Below, piece after piece: positions 8,908 to 18,092 of a DNA stretch of 64,000 bases; position 1 is the stretch's first letter; every line of letters begins with the position of its first letter. The notes beneath the pieces were generated by a model. That model searched no databases, was not told where the DNA came from, and saw nothing but the letters and a program-made list of their open reading frames with translations. Source of the DNA: Marinococcus luteus_A (GTDB lineage Bacteria > Bacillota > Bacilli > Bacillales > Marinococcaceae); contig NZ_JAXRUV010000003.1 of the NCBI RefSeq assembly GCF_034497705.1, forward strand, positions 186,001-250,000, in the 5' to 3' direction. The translations under genes and the position numbers were made by a program.

Positions 8908-10293
8908 ATGCAGTCACCTGCAGATAAATGGCTCTCCGTTTCCCAGCTGACGGGTGCGATCAAGCGTTCTATCGAACAGAACCCGGGGCTTCAGAAAGTA
9001 TGGCTGCGCGGAGAAATCTCGAACTTTAAAAAGCACAGCAGAGGGCACATGTATTTCACCCTGAAAGACGAGCAGGCGAGAATATCGGCGGTTATGTTTG
9101 CCGGAAAAAACAAAAACCTGTCTTTTATTCCGGAAAACGGCATGAAGGTTCTCGTAACAGGCAGCGTCTCTGTGTATGAGCCTTTTGGGCAGTACCAGAT
9201 GTATGTGAACGCGATGGAGCCTGATGGTATCGGACAGCTGTACGTGCGCTTTGAACAGCTGAAAAAACAACTGGAGGCAGAAGGGCTGTTTGCACCAGAG
9301 CATAAGCGTGCGCTCCCGCCTATTCCAAGGCATATTGTCGTAATTACTTCGCCTACCGGTGCGGCCATACGGGACATTGTATCCACCCTGAAGCGGCGTT
9401 TTCCCCCGGTGAAAATCACATTGTTCCCTGTGCTGGTGCAGGGGGAACAAGCACCGGGATCGGTCACCCGGGCTCTTGAGAGAGTCGAAAAAATGACCAG
9501 CGCAGATGTAGTCATCGTTGGACGCGGAGGCGGCTCTATCGAAGACCTGTGGGCGTTTAACGAAGAAGTGGTGGCACGCGCCATCCGGAACGTAAGCGTG
9601 CCGGTGATTTCCGCGGTGGGACACGAAACAGATGTTACGATTGCCGACTTTACTGCGGATGTGCGGGCAGCGACGCCGACAGCGGCTGCTGAGATAGCTG
9701 TCCCGATGATCAGCGAACTCGAGGAAAAAGTCCGGCAGCTGCAGAATCGCCTGCACCGGCAGATGAACTATAAAATACAGGAGCAGCGCACCCGGCTTGC
9801 TAAGCTACGTCGTTCGTATGCATTTAAATATCCGGCCCGCCTGTTTGAACAAAAAGAACAGGATCTTGACCGATTGATGGAACGGCTTGAAAAGCAGGCG
9901 CTGCAGACGGTGAAAACAAGCAGGCAGAAGCTTGAAGAAACAGAAAAGCGGCTTATGCGCCAGCACCCCGAGCGCTTAATCGAACTTGAAAGCGAACGGA
10001 TGTACGAGAAGCGGGCTCGGCTGCAAAAAGCGATGAATCAGCAGGTGGAGCGGAAAAAAGCCACTTTTGCAAAATCGCTGCAGGCGCTTGAACTGCTGAA
10101 TCCGCTGGCTATTCTACAGCGCGGCTACAATGTTGCTTACGACGAAAATGATAAGGTGCTGTCTTCGATTGCCCAGGCAGACGAAGGAAGCAGCCTGCGA
10201 ATGTATATGACGGATGGGTATCTGCAATGTGAAGTTAAAGAAAAAGGGGAAGATGGCTTTGAAGCACTTTCCCGTCCGGAAAAGGAGCGGTAA
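8908..10293 (+). CDS. xseA: Exodeoxyribonuclease VII large subunit
   Basis: With XseB this subunit degrades single-stranded DNA from both ends and is used in repair. The 461-residue protein has an N-terminal OB-fold (WLRGEISNFKKHSRGHMYFT), a catalytic core with GRGGGSIEDLWAFN and GHETDVTIADFTADVRAATPT split around it, and a long coiled coil (about residues 270-390). The ATG follows AGGAGG located within the end of folD. It is followed by xseB after 2 bp. Confidence 0.97.
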   Translation: MQSPADKWLSVSQLTGAIKRSIEQNPGLQKVWLRGEISNFKKHSRGHMYFTLKDEQARISAVMFAGKNKNLSFIPENGMKVLVTGSVSVYEPFGQYQMYVNAMEPDGIGQLYVRFEQLKKQLEAEGLFAPEHKRALPPIPRHIVVITSPTGAAIRDIVSTLKRRFPPVKITLFPVLVQGEQAPGSVTRALERVEKMTSADVVIVGRGGGSIEDLWAFNEEVVARAIRNVSVPVISAVGHETDVTIADFTADVRAATPTAAAEIAVPMISELEEKVRQLQNRLHRQMNYKIQEQRTRLAKLRRSYAFKYPARLFEQKEQDLDRLMERLEKQALQTVKTSRQKLEETEKRLMRQHPERLIELESERMYEKRARLQKAMNQQVERKKATFAKSLQALELLNPLAILQRGYNVAYDENDKVLSSIAQADEGSSLRMYMTDGYLQCEVKEKGEDGFEALSRPEKER

Positions 10294-10295
10294 TC

Positions 10296-10529
10296 TTGGC
10301 AGAACAAGAACAAACTTTTGAACAGGCGATGGAAAAGCTCGAGCAGATCGTAGAACGGCTCGAGGAAGGCGAAGTGCCTCTGGAAAAAGCGATCACGATG
10401 TATCAGGAGGGCATGACGCTTTCCAACACGTGCCATGAAAAGCTGCAGAAGGTTGAAAAACAGATGGACGAAATTGTGGATGAGAACGGAGAGGTAACAC
10501 CGCTTGAAAACGAGGAACCGGGCGAATGA
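10296..10529 (+). CDS. xseB: Exodeoxyribonuclease VII small subunit
   Basis: XseB is the small subunit that binds the XseA coiled coil. The 77-residue protein has the family core FEQAMEKLEQIVERLEEGEVPLE split over two helices. It starts at TTG, preceded by AAAGGAGCGG. Its stop overlaps ispA by 4 bp. The acidic C-terminal tail (about 20 residues) is typical. Confidence 0.95.
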   Translation: MAEQEQTFEQAMEKLEQIVERLEEGEVPLEKAITMYQEGMTLSNTCHEKLQKVEKQMDEIVDENGEVTPLENEEPGE

Positions 10530-11413
10530 GTGGAGACCTCCAGCATTTTTTCGATACATACCGGCCGTCTGTCGACCGAGCTCTGACTGACCGGGTTCAT
10601 GCATTAAAAACGCCGGAAACGCTGAAAGAAGCGATGCTTTATTCTCTCGAAGCAGGAGGGAAACGCGTGCGTCCGCTGCTTTCGCTGGCTGTGCTGCAAT
10701 GCTACCGCCCGGTGGAAGAAGAGGACCTTCCGGCCGCGTCTGCCGTGGAGCTGATTCATACGTATTCGCTCGTTCACGATGATCTGCCGTCGATGGACGA
10801 TGATGACTGGCGCCGGGGACAGCCGACGAATCATAAAAAATTCGGGGAAGCCGCTGCCATTTTAGCGGGGGATGCTCTGCAGACGACAGCCTTTTCCTGG
10901 ATTGTAGAATCGGCACGGCCGACTTCTGCCGCTGCCAGGCTGCAGCTGGTGCAGGAGCTGGCTGAGGCCTCCGGAAGCGAAGGCATGGTCGGCGGTCAGA
11001 TGGCTGACCTCGAAGGGGAGAAGCAGTCTCTCACCCTGGAGGAGCTCGAATACATTCATCATCATAAAACGGGAGATCTGCTGACCTACGCAGTAGTTTC
11101 CGGATCGCTGATAGCAGAAGCTGCAGACGAAGATGTGGAAAACTGGCGTGCGTTTGGCCGTGAACTCGGTCTCGTTTTTCAAATTAAAGATGACATTCTG
11201 GATGTTGAAGGATCCCTCGAGGAAATGGGAAAGTCCTCCGGAAGCGATGAAACGAAAGAAAAAAGCACGTATCCAAAGCTTTTGACGCTTGAAGGGGCAA
11301 AAGAGAAACTTGCCCATCATATTGAACAGGCAGAAAAGCTGCTCGGGCGCATGGCAGTAGATACCTCCCTTTTAACGGCCTTTCTACAATATGTTGGCCA
11401 GCGCAATCACTAA
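10526..11413 (+). CDS. ispA: Farnesyl diphosphate synthase
   Basis: IspA condenses DMAPP/GPP with IPP to make farnesyl diphosphate for quinones, undecaprenyl-P and carotenoids. The 295-residue protein has both aspartate-rich motifs: DDLPSMDDDD (first, chain-length region) and FQIKDDILDVEG (second). EAGGKRVRPLL is the diphosphate-binding segment. Its product is the direct substrate of the CrtM enzyme encoded at 35.1-35.9 kb. The OLE RNA gene begins about 50 bp downstream. Confidence 0.96.
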   Translation: MSGDLQHFFDTYRPSVDRALTDRVHALKTPETLKEAMLYSLEAGGKRVRPLLSLAVLQCYRPVEEEDLPAASAVELIHTYSLVHDDLPSMDDDDWRRGQPTNHKKFGEAAAILAGDALQTTAFSWIVESARPTSAAARLQLVQELAEASGSEGMVGGQMADLEGEKQSLTLEELEYIHHHKTGDLLTYAVVSGSLIAEAADEDVENWRAFGRELGLVFQIKDDILDVEGSLEEMGKSSGSDETKEKSTYPKLLTLEGAKEKLAHHIEQAEKLLGRMAVDTSLLTAFLQYVGQRNH

Positions 11414-11428
11414 AGCAGAACGAATTAG

Positions 11429-11457
11429 TTTTCAGAACAGACAAACCATGCTAAAAT
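11429..11457 (+). promoter_or_regulatory. Promoter of the OLE RNA
   Basis: TTTTCA and TAAAAT are separated by 17 bp, and the -10 is extended by TG (TGCTAAAAT at 11449-11457). Initiation seven bases on would fall at about 11464, two bases before the closing stem of the RNA. The RNA can therefore be made independently of the nusB-ispA operon. Confidence 0.65.
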
Positions 11458-11463
11458 AATTTT

Positions 11464-12126
11464 GAAAAGTTGAATGGTGCAGTATCCTAGTCGGTTCTCC
11501 ATTTTCGAAGGCGGGCCTAAAAATCCGCTGAAGGGCACATCGATGAAGTTCCTGGCGTCGGCTTGCGGCGCCCAGCCCTGGGTCGGTGCTGGGAGTTAAG
11601 GCGTAAGGGCGATCCACAATGGCATGTGGGCGCGAACCCTTTCGCCGTGGAGGCTGTGGTAATGCATCCGGGTCATCCTGGAAGACGGATACCGTCCCGG
11701 ATGCATGCCGCGGTAAGACCTGTTGCAAAGGCCAAGGGAAGGCCTTTCAACAGCGTAGCCTGCCTTGAGTGGAACAGTGGGGAAGTTGTTCAATTGGTAT
11801 CATACCGGTCGGCCAACTGTTATGGGACCCAACAACTGAAACTTGTTCTGCAAAAGAGGATAAGAAAGTGGCACGGAACTGCCGGGGAAAACTCCTAGGC
11901 TGTTTGACGCACGTCCGGAGTGGATTGCAGTGTGGTCTAAGTGGTAATTCAGTCGAACTGCCGGTGACGGCGTTCATCAGGCATTAAAGGGTAACCACCG
12001 ATTCGGCGACGAATTGGCTGTCTGATGGGAAATCCTACTGGACCTAAGCCACAAGGTTTACGCTCCGGGCGACCATTCAACTTTATACATAAGTAGTTGA
12101 AGAAGCGCTGGCAGGCGCTTTTTTCT
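11464..12126 (+). ncRNA. ole: OLE RNA (ornate, large, extremophilic RNA)
   Basis: This ~620-nt structured RNA lies between ispA and the OapA gene, the locus known for OLE in Bacillus halodurans. The ends pair in a perfect 13-bp stem (11466-11478 with 12072-12084). Inside are an 11-bp perfect helix (11662-11672 with 11696-11706) and a bulged 12-bp hairpin (11721-11733 with 11741-11752). The region has no credible reading frame with a start site and is rich in G+C compared with its borders. Known OLE RNAs bind OapA at the membrane and affect tolerance to alcohol, cold and Mg2+. The family call rests on position, size, closing stem and the adjacent oapA; a covariance search would settle it. Confidence 0.93.
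12103..12125 (+). terminator. Terminator of the OLE RNA
   Basis: The stem AAGCGC/GCGCTT with a 6-nt loop is followed by T6, 19 nt after the closing stem of the RNA. Confidence 0.75.
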
Positions 12127-12139
12127 TTTACGTGAATGG

Positions 12140-12169
12140 TTGACGTTAAAGCAGGGGAAAAGCTTAAAT
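12140..12169 (+). promoter_or_regulatory. Possible promoter for oapA
   Basis: TTGACG and TTAAAT are separated by 18 bp, about 100 bp ahead of oapA and just after the OLE terminator. This suggests separate transcription of oapA, but the -10 is weak. Confidence 0.4.
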
Positions 12170-12272
12170 ATGTGTTATTTAGGGTATAAACAATCAGGCC
12201 ATAGCATAAAATGATATTAAAAGAACAAGATGTACGTTATGATAAAAACAAAGAATTTGGTGATAAGTGAAC

Positions 12273-12884
12273 ATGAATAGTTTATGGAAGAAATCGCTCC
12301 GGTGGAGTACGTTGATAGGATTTGTTACTTTAGTACTCGCTGCTATCTTCTCGGTAGTCTCGACAGCGGTGCTCTCGGGAGTGGGCTGGGCGATCGGCAT
12401 GGTAGTCGTGCTGATTATCGTATTTATCGGTGTGATCTTTGACGTGATCGGGGTCGCTGCTACAGCGGCAAAGCCGAGACCTTTTAATGCAATGGCTGCT
12501 AAAAAGGTTCCCGGTGCCTCCCATAGTGTATTTATTCAGCGAAATGCCGACCGGGTGGCAAACTTCTGCGCCGATGTAATCGGTGACATTAGCGGGGTTG
12601 TAAGCGGTACAGCAAGCTCGGCAGTTGTCGTACAGCTTGGCATGACAATAGGTACAAACAACAGCTCCAACGGCCAGCTGATTCTGAGCACTATATTTAC
12701 AGCTATCGTGGCAGCGCTCACAGTCAGCGGGAAAGCACTTGGAAAAACATTTGCGATTAAGTATGCAAACAATATTGTTTTTCAGGTCGGAAGAATCTTG
12801 TATTTTATTGAAAATAAGTTAAAAATTAAGCTGATTCCAAAGAAAAGAAGATGGAAATCATCAACAGAAAAACATAGCAGGTAG
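12273..12884 (+). CDS. oapA: OLE-associated membrane protein OapA
   Basis: OapA binds OLE RNA and anchors it at the cell membrane. The 203-residue protein has two N-terminal membrane helices (about residues 13-33 and 39-61), a central polar part with RNADRVANFCADVIGDISG, a third hydrophobic segment (about 127-150) and a strongly basic C-terminus ending in KKRRWK. It resembles the DUF21-type membrane domain noted for OapA. The ATG at 12273 follows GGTGAT at good spacing; a GTG six bases upstream is too close. The location between OLE and dxs matches B. halodurans. Confidence 0.88.
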   Translation: MNSLWKKSLRWSTLIGFVTLVLAAIFSVVSTAVLSGVGWAIGMVVVLIIVFIGVIFDVIGVAATAAKPRPFNAMAAKKVPGASHSVFIQRNADRVANFCADVIGDISGVVSGTASSAVVVQLGMTIGTNNSSNGQLILSTIFTAIVAALTVSGKALGKTFAIKYANNIVFQVGRILYFIENKLKIKLIPKKRRWKSSTEKHSR

Positions 12885-12894
12885 GGGGATTTAA

Positions 12895-14793
12895 ATGAAC
12901 CTGGAAACTATCCAAGACCCTGGATTCATGAAGCAGTACAACGATAAAGAATTAAAAGCACTGGGTGAAGATATACGAGCTTTCCTCATTGAAAAATTAT
13001 CCGTTACCGGCGGCCATCTCGGTCCCAATCTCGGAGTAGTGGAATTAACGCTCACCCTGCATCAGCTTTACAATACGCCAAAAGACAAACTCATCTGGGA
13101 CGTCGGGCACCAGTCCTACGTGCACAAAATTTTAACTGGACGTGCTGATCGATTTGATTCGCTGCGCCAGTACCAGGGGCTTTGCGGCTTTCCTAAACGC
13201 TCAGAAAGTGAACATGATGTGTGGGAGACCGGCCACAGCTCGACATCGCTTTCTGCAGCAGAAGGAATGGCGCTTGCGAATCAGCTGAAGGGTGAAGATG
13301 CCAAAGTAGCAGCTATTATTGGTGATGGAGCCCTTACTGGCGGTATGGCTCTCGAAGCACTTAACCATATCGGACATGAACAGACGGACGTTACTATTAT
13401 TCTGAACGACAATGAGATGTCGATTTCTCCAAACGTAGGGGCACTCCACAGCATGCTTGGCCGTATTCGGACAGCCGGTACTTACCGCAGAACGAAAGAA
13501 GACGTGGATCATATGCTGCGCAGAATTCCTGCGTTCGGGTCGAAGCTTGCTTCCTACGCCGACCGGATGAAAGACAGCATGAAGCAGATGGTTCTGTCCG
13601 GCATGTTTTTTGAGGAGCTTGGATTTACGTATCTCGGTCCAGTGGATGGTCATGATCTCGATGACCTGCACGCTAATATTAAATATGCCAGAGACACTAA
13701 CGGACCGGTGATTGTGCATGTTCTCTCCAAAAAAGGCAAAGGCTACACACCGGCGGAGGAGGATGCCAAAGGGACCTGGCACGGTCTTGGGCCATATAAG
13801 ATTGAATCCGGTGAAGTAATTAAAAAACCGGCAGCCGCGCCTGCCTACAGTGCCGTGTTCAGCAATACCCTGCAAAAAATAGCAGAACAGGATCCGCGTC
13901 TGGTCGCCATAACAGCGGCTATGGCCGGCGGTACAAAGCTTGACACGTTTGCGGACAAATTTCCGGATCGCATGTTTGACGTAGGCATCGCTGAACAGCA
14001 CGCTACGACGATGTCAGGAGCGCTTGCCACGCAGGGAATGAAGCCGGTGTTCGGCGTGTACTCCACGTTTTTGCAGCGGGGCTATGACCAGCTTGTGCAT
14101 GACGTCTGCCGTCAAAATTTGAATGTGCTCTTTGGCATCGACCGTGCAGGCTTGGTCGGCGCTGACGGAGAGACGCACCAGGGCGTGTTTGACATTGCAT
14201 ATCTGCGGCACCTGCCAAATATGAAAATATTGATGCCGAAGGATGAAAATGAACTGCAGCATATGCTGTATTCGGCTTTCCATAATGACGATGGTCCAAC
14301 AGCCGTCCGCTACCCACGCGGTAACGGGCTCGGAGTGGAAATGGACGAAGAATTTCAAATGATTCCTTACGGCAAATGGGAGGTCGTGCGTGAAGGGACG
14401 GACTGTACGATCCTCTCGTTTGGAACAATGCTTCCAATCGTAGAGGAGGCAGCTGCCGTTTTAAGCGGACAGGGCACTAGTGTACGTATCGTTAACGCCC
14501 GTTCAGCCAAGCCGCTTGACGACGAAATGCTTGAAGAATTAGCTGAAGAAGGCAAACCGGTTTTGACAGTGGAAGAAGCAGCATTGAAGGGCAGCTTCGG
14601 AAGCGCTGTGCTTGAATATATGGCCGACCATGAGCATGACTCGCTTCCAATCCGCCGGATGGGCATTGCCGACTACTATGTAGAACATGGCAGTGTGCCG
14701 GAGCTTTATGAAGAACTGGGCCTCACTCCAGAGAAAGTAGCGGAAAAAGTGACGGCAATGACCAGTAAAGAAAGAACAAATATCCGCGGATGA
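12895..14793 (+). CDS. dxs: 1-deoxy-D-xylulose-5-phosphate synthase
   Basis: Dxs joins pyruvate and glyceraldehyde-3-phosphate with thiamine diphosphate to start the MEP isoprenoid pathway. The 632-residue protein shows the TPP motif IGDGALTGGMALEALN (ending in NDNEMSISPN), the N-terminal GGHLGPNLGVVELT with its catalytic histidine, and the pyrimidine-domain motif FDVGIAEQHATTMSGALA. It lies 10 bp after oapA and overlaps the next gene by 4 bp. It feeds the same isoprenoid pool as ispA and the crt genes. Confidence 0.97.
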   Translation: MNLETIQDPGFMKQYNDKELKALGEDIRAFLIEKLSVTGGHLGPNLGVVELTLTLHQLYNTPKDKLIWDVGHQSYVHKILTGRADRFDSLRQYQGLCGFPKRSESEHDVWETGHSSTSLSAAEGMALANQLKGEDAKVAAIIGDGALTGGMALEALNHIGHEQTDVTIILNDNEMSISPNVGALHSMLGRIRTAGTYRRTKEDVDHMLRRIPAFGSKLASYADRMKDSMKQMVLSGMFFEELGFTYLGPVDGHDLDDLHANIKYARDTNGPVIVHVLSKKGKGYTPAEEDAKGTWHGLGPYKIESGEVIKKPAAAPAYSAVFSNTLQKIAEQDPRLVAITAAMAGGTKLDTFADKFPDRMFDVGIAEQHATTMSGALATQGMKPVFGVYSTFLQRGYDQLVHDVCRQNLNVLFGIDRAGLVGADGETHQGVFDIAYLRHLPNMKILMPKDENELQHMLYSAFHNDDGPTAVRYPRGNGLGVEMDEEFQMIPYGKWEVVREGTDCTILSFGTMLPIVEEAAAVLSGQGTSVRIVNARSAKPLDDEMLEELAEEGKPVLTVEEAALKGSFGSAVLEYMADHEHDSLPIRRMGIADYYVEHGSVPELYEELGLTPEKVAEKVTAMTSKERTNIRG

Positions 14794-15617
14794 ATAAAGA
14801 ACGCATTGATACGCTGGTAGTGCAGAAGGGGCTGTTTGATTCCCGGGAAAAAGCCAAACGGGCAATTATGGCAGGCCTTGTACTGGCAGATGATGAAGTA
14901 GTGGACAAGCCCGGCGCAAAAATCAGTGATGAGGCAGCTTTACGCCTGAAGGGGAAGCAGATGCCCTACGTCAGTCGGGGCGGATTAAAACTGGAAAAAG
15001 CTATTCAATCGTTTCAGCTGGATCTGCAGGATGCTGTGGTGCTCGATGTCGGAGCTTCTACCGGGGGGTTCACCGACTGTGCGCTGCAAAACGGAGCTTC
15101 TATGGTATATGCGCTGGATGTCGGCTACAATCAGCTCGCCTGGAAGCTGCGTCAGGACCCCCGGGTAGAGGTGATGGAGAGGGTTAATTTCAGATACCTC
15201 GATAAAAGTCAGCTGACGCGGGGGATTCCTGTACTGCTGATCGCTGACGTATCCTTTATTTCACTGGAAAAGCTTTTCCCTGTTATGCCGCAGGTGCTGG
15301 CCTCAGGTGCCGGCTTTTGCGTACTCATCAAGCCGCAGTTTGAAGCGGGACGGGAAAAGGTTGGCAGAAAAGGCATCGTCCGGGACCCTTCGGTGCACAG
15401 GGAAGTACTGAAAAAAACAGTTCAGTCAGCCGAAAGCTTTGGCTTAGTGCCGGAAGCGCTCGATTTTTCACCGATTACCGGGGGAGACGGCAATATCGAA
15501 TACCTGCTGTATGGTTCGGTATTAAGCGATAAGCCGTCGCGTCCCGGTGAGGAGCGAATAGCAGAGGTAGTCCGGGACGCACATGAATCATTTAAGAAAA
15601 AACTGGAATCTTCGTAA
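14790..15617 (+). CDS. yqxC: TlyA-family rRNA (cytidine-2'-O)-methyltransferase
   Basis: This 275-residue protein has an N-terminal S4 RNA-binding domain (DTLVVQKGLFDSREKAKRAI) and a FtsJ-like Rossmann methyltransferase domain with the SAM loop LDVGASTGGFTDCALQNGA. The later KPQFEAGRE carries a catalytic lysine. TlyA enzymes methylate 16S and 23S rRNA; that activity is assumed here from the family. It is coupled to dxs by an ATGA overlap and ends at a strong hairpin. Confidence 0.93.
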   Translation: MNKERIDTLVVQKGLFDSREKAKRAIMAGLVLADDEVVDKPGAKISDEAALRLKGKQMPYVSRGGLKLEKAIQSFQLDLQDAVVLDVGASTGGFTDCALQNGASMVYALDVGYNQLAWKLRQDPRVEVMERVNFRYLDKSQLTRGIPVLLIADVSFISLEKLFPVMPQVLASGAGFCVLIKPQFEAGREKVGRKGIVRDPSVHREVLKKTVQSAESFGLVPEALDFSPITGGDGNIEYLLYGSVLSDKPSRPGEERIAEVVRDAHESFKKKLESS

Positions 15618-15643
15618 ACGCCGATCCTCTTCGGCGTTTTTTT
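15616..15643 (+). terminator. Terminator after yqxC
   Basis: The 9-bp stem AAACGCCGA/TCGGCGTTT with a 6-nt loop is followed by a T-run. It begins within the yqxC stop codon. Confidence 0.9.
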
Positions 15644-15759
15644 GTTTAACCCATGGCTTTGAAAGAATTTTTAAATCATGGCATGCTATTTACTCATAAA
15701 CTTGTATAATTATAATGAAATAGTTATGATAAAAGTAGTTTTGCACAGGAGGTTTCGGG

Positions 15760-16209
15760 ATGAATAAGGGTCAAAGACACATAAAAATCAGGGAATTGAT
15801 TTCAAATACAGACATAGAAACGCAGGATGATTTAGTAGCGAGGCTTCGGGGAGACGGCTACAATGTGACTCAGGCGACGGTGTCGCGGGATATTAAAGAG
15901 CTTCACCTTGTGAAGGTGCCGATGATTGACGGCAGATACAAATACAGTCTGCCTGCCGATCAACGCTTCAATCCTATGCAGAAATTAAAACGGGCACTCG
16001 TGGACAGCTTTGTAGGCATTGATCATTCGGAGAATTTAATTGTCATGAAAACACTGCCGGGCAACGCCAATGCTGTAGGTGCACTCATTGATAATCTGGA
16101 CTGGGAAAATATTATGGGAACCATTTGCGGGGATGACACGATTCTCATTATATGTAAGCAGAAGGAAAATTCACCTGAGATTGTAAACCGATTTTTAGAA
16201 ATGCTTTAA
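15760..16209 (+). CDS. ahrC: Arginine repressor/activator
   Basis: AhrC/ArgR represses arginine synthesis and activates its breakdown when arginine is bound. The 149-residue protein has an N-terminal winged helix with QATVSRDIKELHLVK. The C-terminal hexamerisation domain holds PGNANAVGALID and the arginine-binding GDDTILIIC. The ATG follows AGGAGG. Tandem TATAAT-like elements at 15705-15716 probably form its promoter. The order yqxC-ahrC-recN is conserved. Confidence 0.96.
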   Translation: MNKGQRHIKIRELISNTDIETQDDLVARLRGDGYNVTQATVSRDIKELHLVKVPMIDGRYKYSLPADQRFNPMQKLKRALVDSFVGIDHSENLIVMKTLPGNANAVGALIDNLDWENIMGTICGDDTILIICKQKENSPEIVNRFLEML

Positions 16210-16234
16210 CGCTAATTGGAAATGGGGTACAGAA

Positions 16235-17959
16235 ATGCTTGAAGAAATTTCCATCAAGAATTTTGCCATTATCGAGGAGTTAACCGTTTCATTTGAAAAT
16301 GGATTAACAGTATTAAGCGGTGAAACGGGTGCCGGAAAATCCATTATCATTGATGCGATCGGCCTGCTTATCGGTGGAAGGGGATCGGCTGAATATGTAC
16401 GCCACGGAGAAAAACGGGCAGAAATGGAAGGGCTGTTCCGCCTGGAGGACAACCACCCCGCAGTTGAGAAATTAGAGGCCGCAGGCATTGATATTGAAGA
16501 TGATATGGTCGTTTTGCGCCGGGATATTACTCATCAGGGCAAGAGCATCTGCCGTATCAACGGTAAATTGGTGACGCTTGCTGTATTGAGGGAGACCGGG
16601 CACAGCCTCGTGGATATCCATGGTCAGCATGAACATCAGGACCTGATGCATGCTGAACGTCATCAGCAGATGCTGGACCGGTTCGGGAAAACCGAGCTTG
16701 AAGAAGCGCTTGAAGACTATCAAACACGCTACTACCGTTTTGGACAACTGCAGTCCAAGTTAAAGCAGCTGAAGGAAAGTGACCAGGAAACAGCAAACCG
16801 GCTAGATTTCATTCAATACCAGCTTCAGGAAATTGAGGCCGCCGGCCTGCAGCCGGGGGAAGATGAAGATCTGGAAAAGGAGCGTCACATTCTGGCCAAC
16901 AGCGAAAAGCTGTTCGAGGCAATCCGTGGAGCCTATGATCATCTGTACGGTGAAGGCAAGGCCCTCGACTGGGCGGGCATGGCCGTATCGAGCGTGGAAG
17001 AAGCTGCAGAAATCGATACAGATCTCGGAGAGCTTTCCGAATCAATCAGTTCGGCTTATTACATGATGGAAGAGGCAACGTTTACGCTTCGGGACAAAGC
17101 TGATTCCATGGCTTTTGATCCTGAGAGGTTAAACGAAGTGGAAAACCGGCTCGATGAGTTGAATAAGCTGAAAAGAAAATACGGAGATTCCGTTGAAGAA
17201 ATTTTAGTATATGCTTCTAAAATCGAAGAGGAAATCGATTCACTCGCCAATAAAGAAGAGCGAATCGCCGAATATGAGCAGGCTCTTTCCCAGGCAGCGG
17301 AAGAGCTGATTGCCGAAGCAAAAACATTAACCGATCTTCGCCGCCAGGCGGGTCTTTCGCTTGCCGACAGCGTGCAGCAGGAGCTTCAGGCGCTGTACAT
17401 GGAGAAGGCTACAATGGAAGTGCAGATTTCACCTCTCAACCGCGGGAAAACCTATCAGACGTCTGAGGGGGAGACGTGGGTATTTAATGAAAAGGGAGCG
17501 GACAAGATTGAGTTCCTTATTTCAGCCAATGCGGGTGAGCCATTAAAGCCGCTCGCAAAAGTAGCTTCCGGCGGGGAGATTTCCAGGATTATGCTGGCTT
17601 TGAAAACGATTCTTTCCGGCTTCCAGCACGTTACTTCCCTGATTTTTGACGAGGTTGATACGGGTGTGAGCGGCCGGGTTGCCCAGGCGATTGCGGAAAA
17701 AATCCATTTGGTTTCCAGAGGATCCCAGGTACTTTGCATAACCCATCTGCCACAGGTAGCTGCAATGGCAGACAGCCATTTGTATATTCAAAAAGAAGAA
17801 AAAGAAGAAAGAGTCCAAACGATCGTTACACCGTTAACGGCAGATTATAAAATCGATGAAATCGCCCGGATGATTTCGGGAGTCGAAGTGACGGCTCTGA
17901 CAAGAGAAAATGCAACTGAGCTGCTGGAAATGGCCGAGAAAGCCAAAAGCAATGTGTAG
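16235..17959 (+). CDS. recN: DNA repair protein RecN
   Basis: RecN is an SMC-like ATPase that gathers double-strand break ends. The 574-residue protein has Walker A GETGAGKS at about residue 30, long coiled-coil segments in the middle (about 150-390), the ABC signature ASGGEISRIMLALK and Walker B SLIFDEVDTGVSG. It starts 25 bp after ahrC. In sporulating Bacillus spoIVB follows directly; here a terminator and then spo0A follow. Confidence 0.97.
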   Translation: MLEEISIKNFAIIEELTVSFENGLTVLSGETGAGKSIIIDAIGLLIGGRGSAEYVRHGEKRAEMEGLFRLEDNHPAVEKLEAAGIDIEDDMVVLRRDITHQGKSICRINGKLVTLAVLRETGHSLVDIHGQHEHQDLMHAERHQQMLDRFGKTELEEALEDYQTRYYRFGQLQSKLKQLKESDQETANRLDFIQYQLQEIEAAGLQPGEDEDLEKERHILANSEKLFEAIRGAYDHLYGEGKALDWAGMAVSSVEEAAEIDTDLGELSESISSAYYMMEEATFTLRDKADSMAFDPERLNEVENRLDELNKLKRKYGDSVEEILVYASKIEEEIDSLANKEERIAEYEQALSQAAEELIAEAKTLTDLRRQAGLSLADSVQQELQALYMEKATMEVQISPLNRGKTYQTSEGETWVFNEKGADKIEFLISANAGEPLKPLAKVASGGEISRIMLALKTILSGFQHVTSLIFDEVDTGVSGRVAQAIAEKIHLVSRGSQVLCITHLPQVAAMADSHLYIQKEEKEERVQTIVTPLTADYKIDEIARMISGVEVTALTRENATELLEMAEKAKSNV

Positions 17960-17981
17960 CTCCAATAGAATATGTCCACCT

Positions 17982-18014
17982 GAAAAAGACAACTGCTGAA
18001 GTTGTCTTTTTCTA
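17982..18014 (+). terminator. Terminator after recN
   Basis: The 13-bp stem GAAAAAGACAACT/AGTTGTCTTTTTC has a 5-nt loop. The T-rich end of the stem acts as the T-run. Confidence 0.85.
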
Positions 18015-18026
18015 TGCGACACGCTA

Positions 18027-18044
18027 TGGTAAAATAATGTCGAA
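18027..18044 (+). promoter_or_regulatory. spo0A promoter with overlapping 0A box
   Basis: TGGTAAAAT (18027-18035) is an extended -10. TGTCGAA at 18038-18044 matches the core Spo0A binding site and would cover the expected start of transcription near 18041. Such placement suggests negative autoregulation by Spo0A~P. Confidence 0.5.
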
Positions 18045-18092
18045 AGGAAAATGGAATGTGGCAGAAGCCTGCGGCAAAAGGAGTGGAAAGAA

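Noticed and set aside
11432..11987. Open frames on both strands in the OLE region (for example 11432-11728 minus and 11563-11898 plus).
   Set aside because: None has a ribosome binding site, their composition is not protein-like, and the strongly paired RNA explains the openness.
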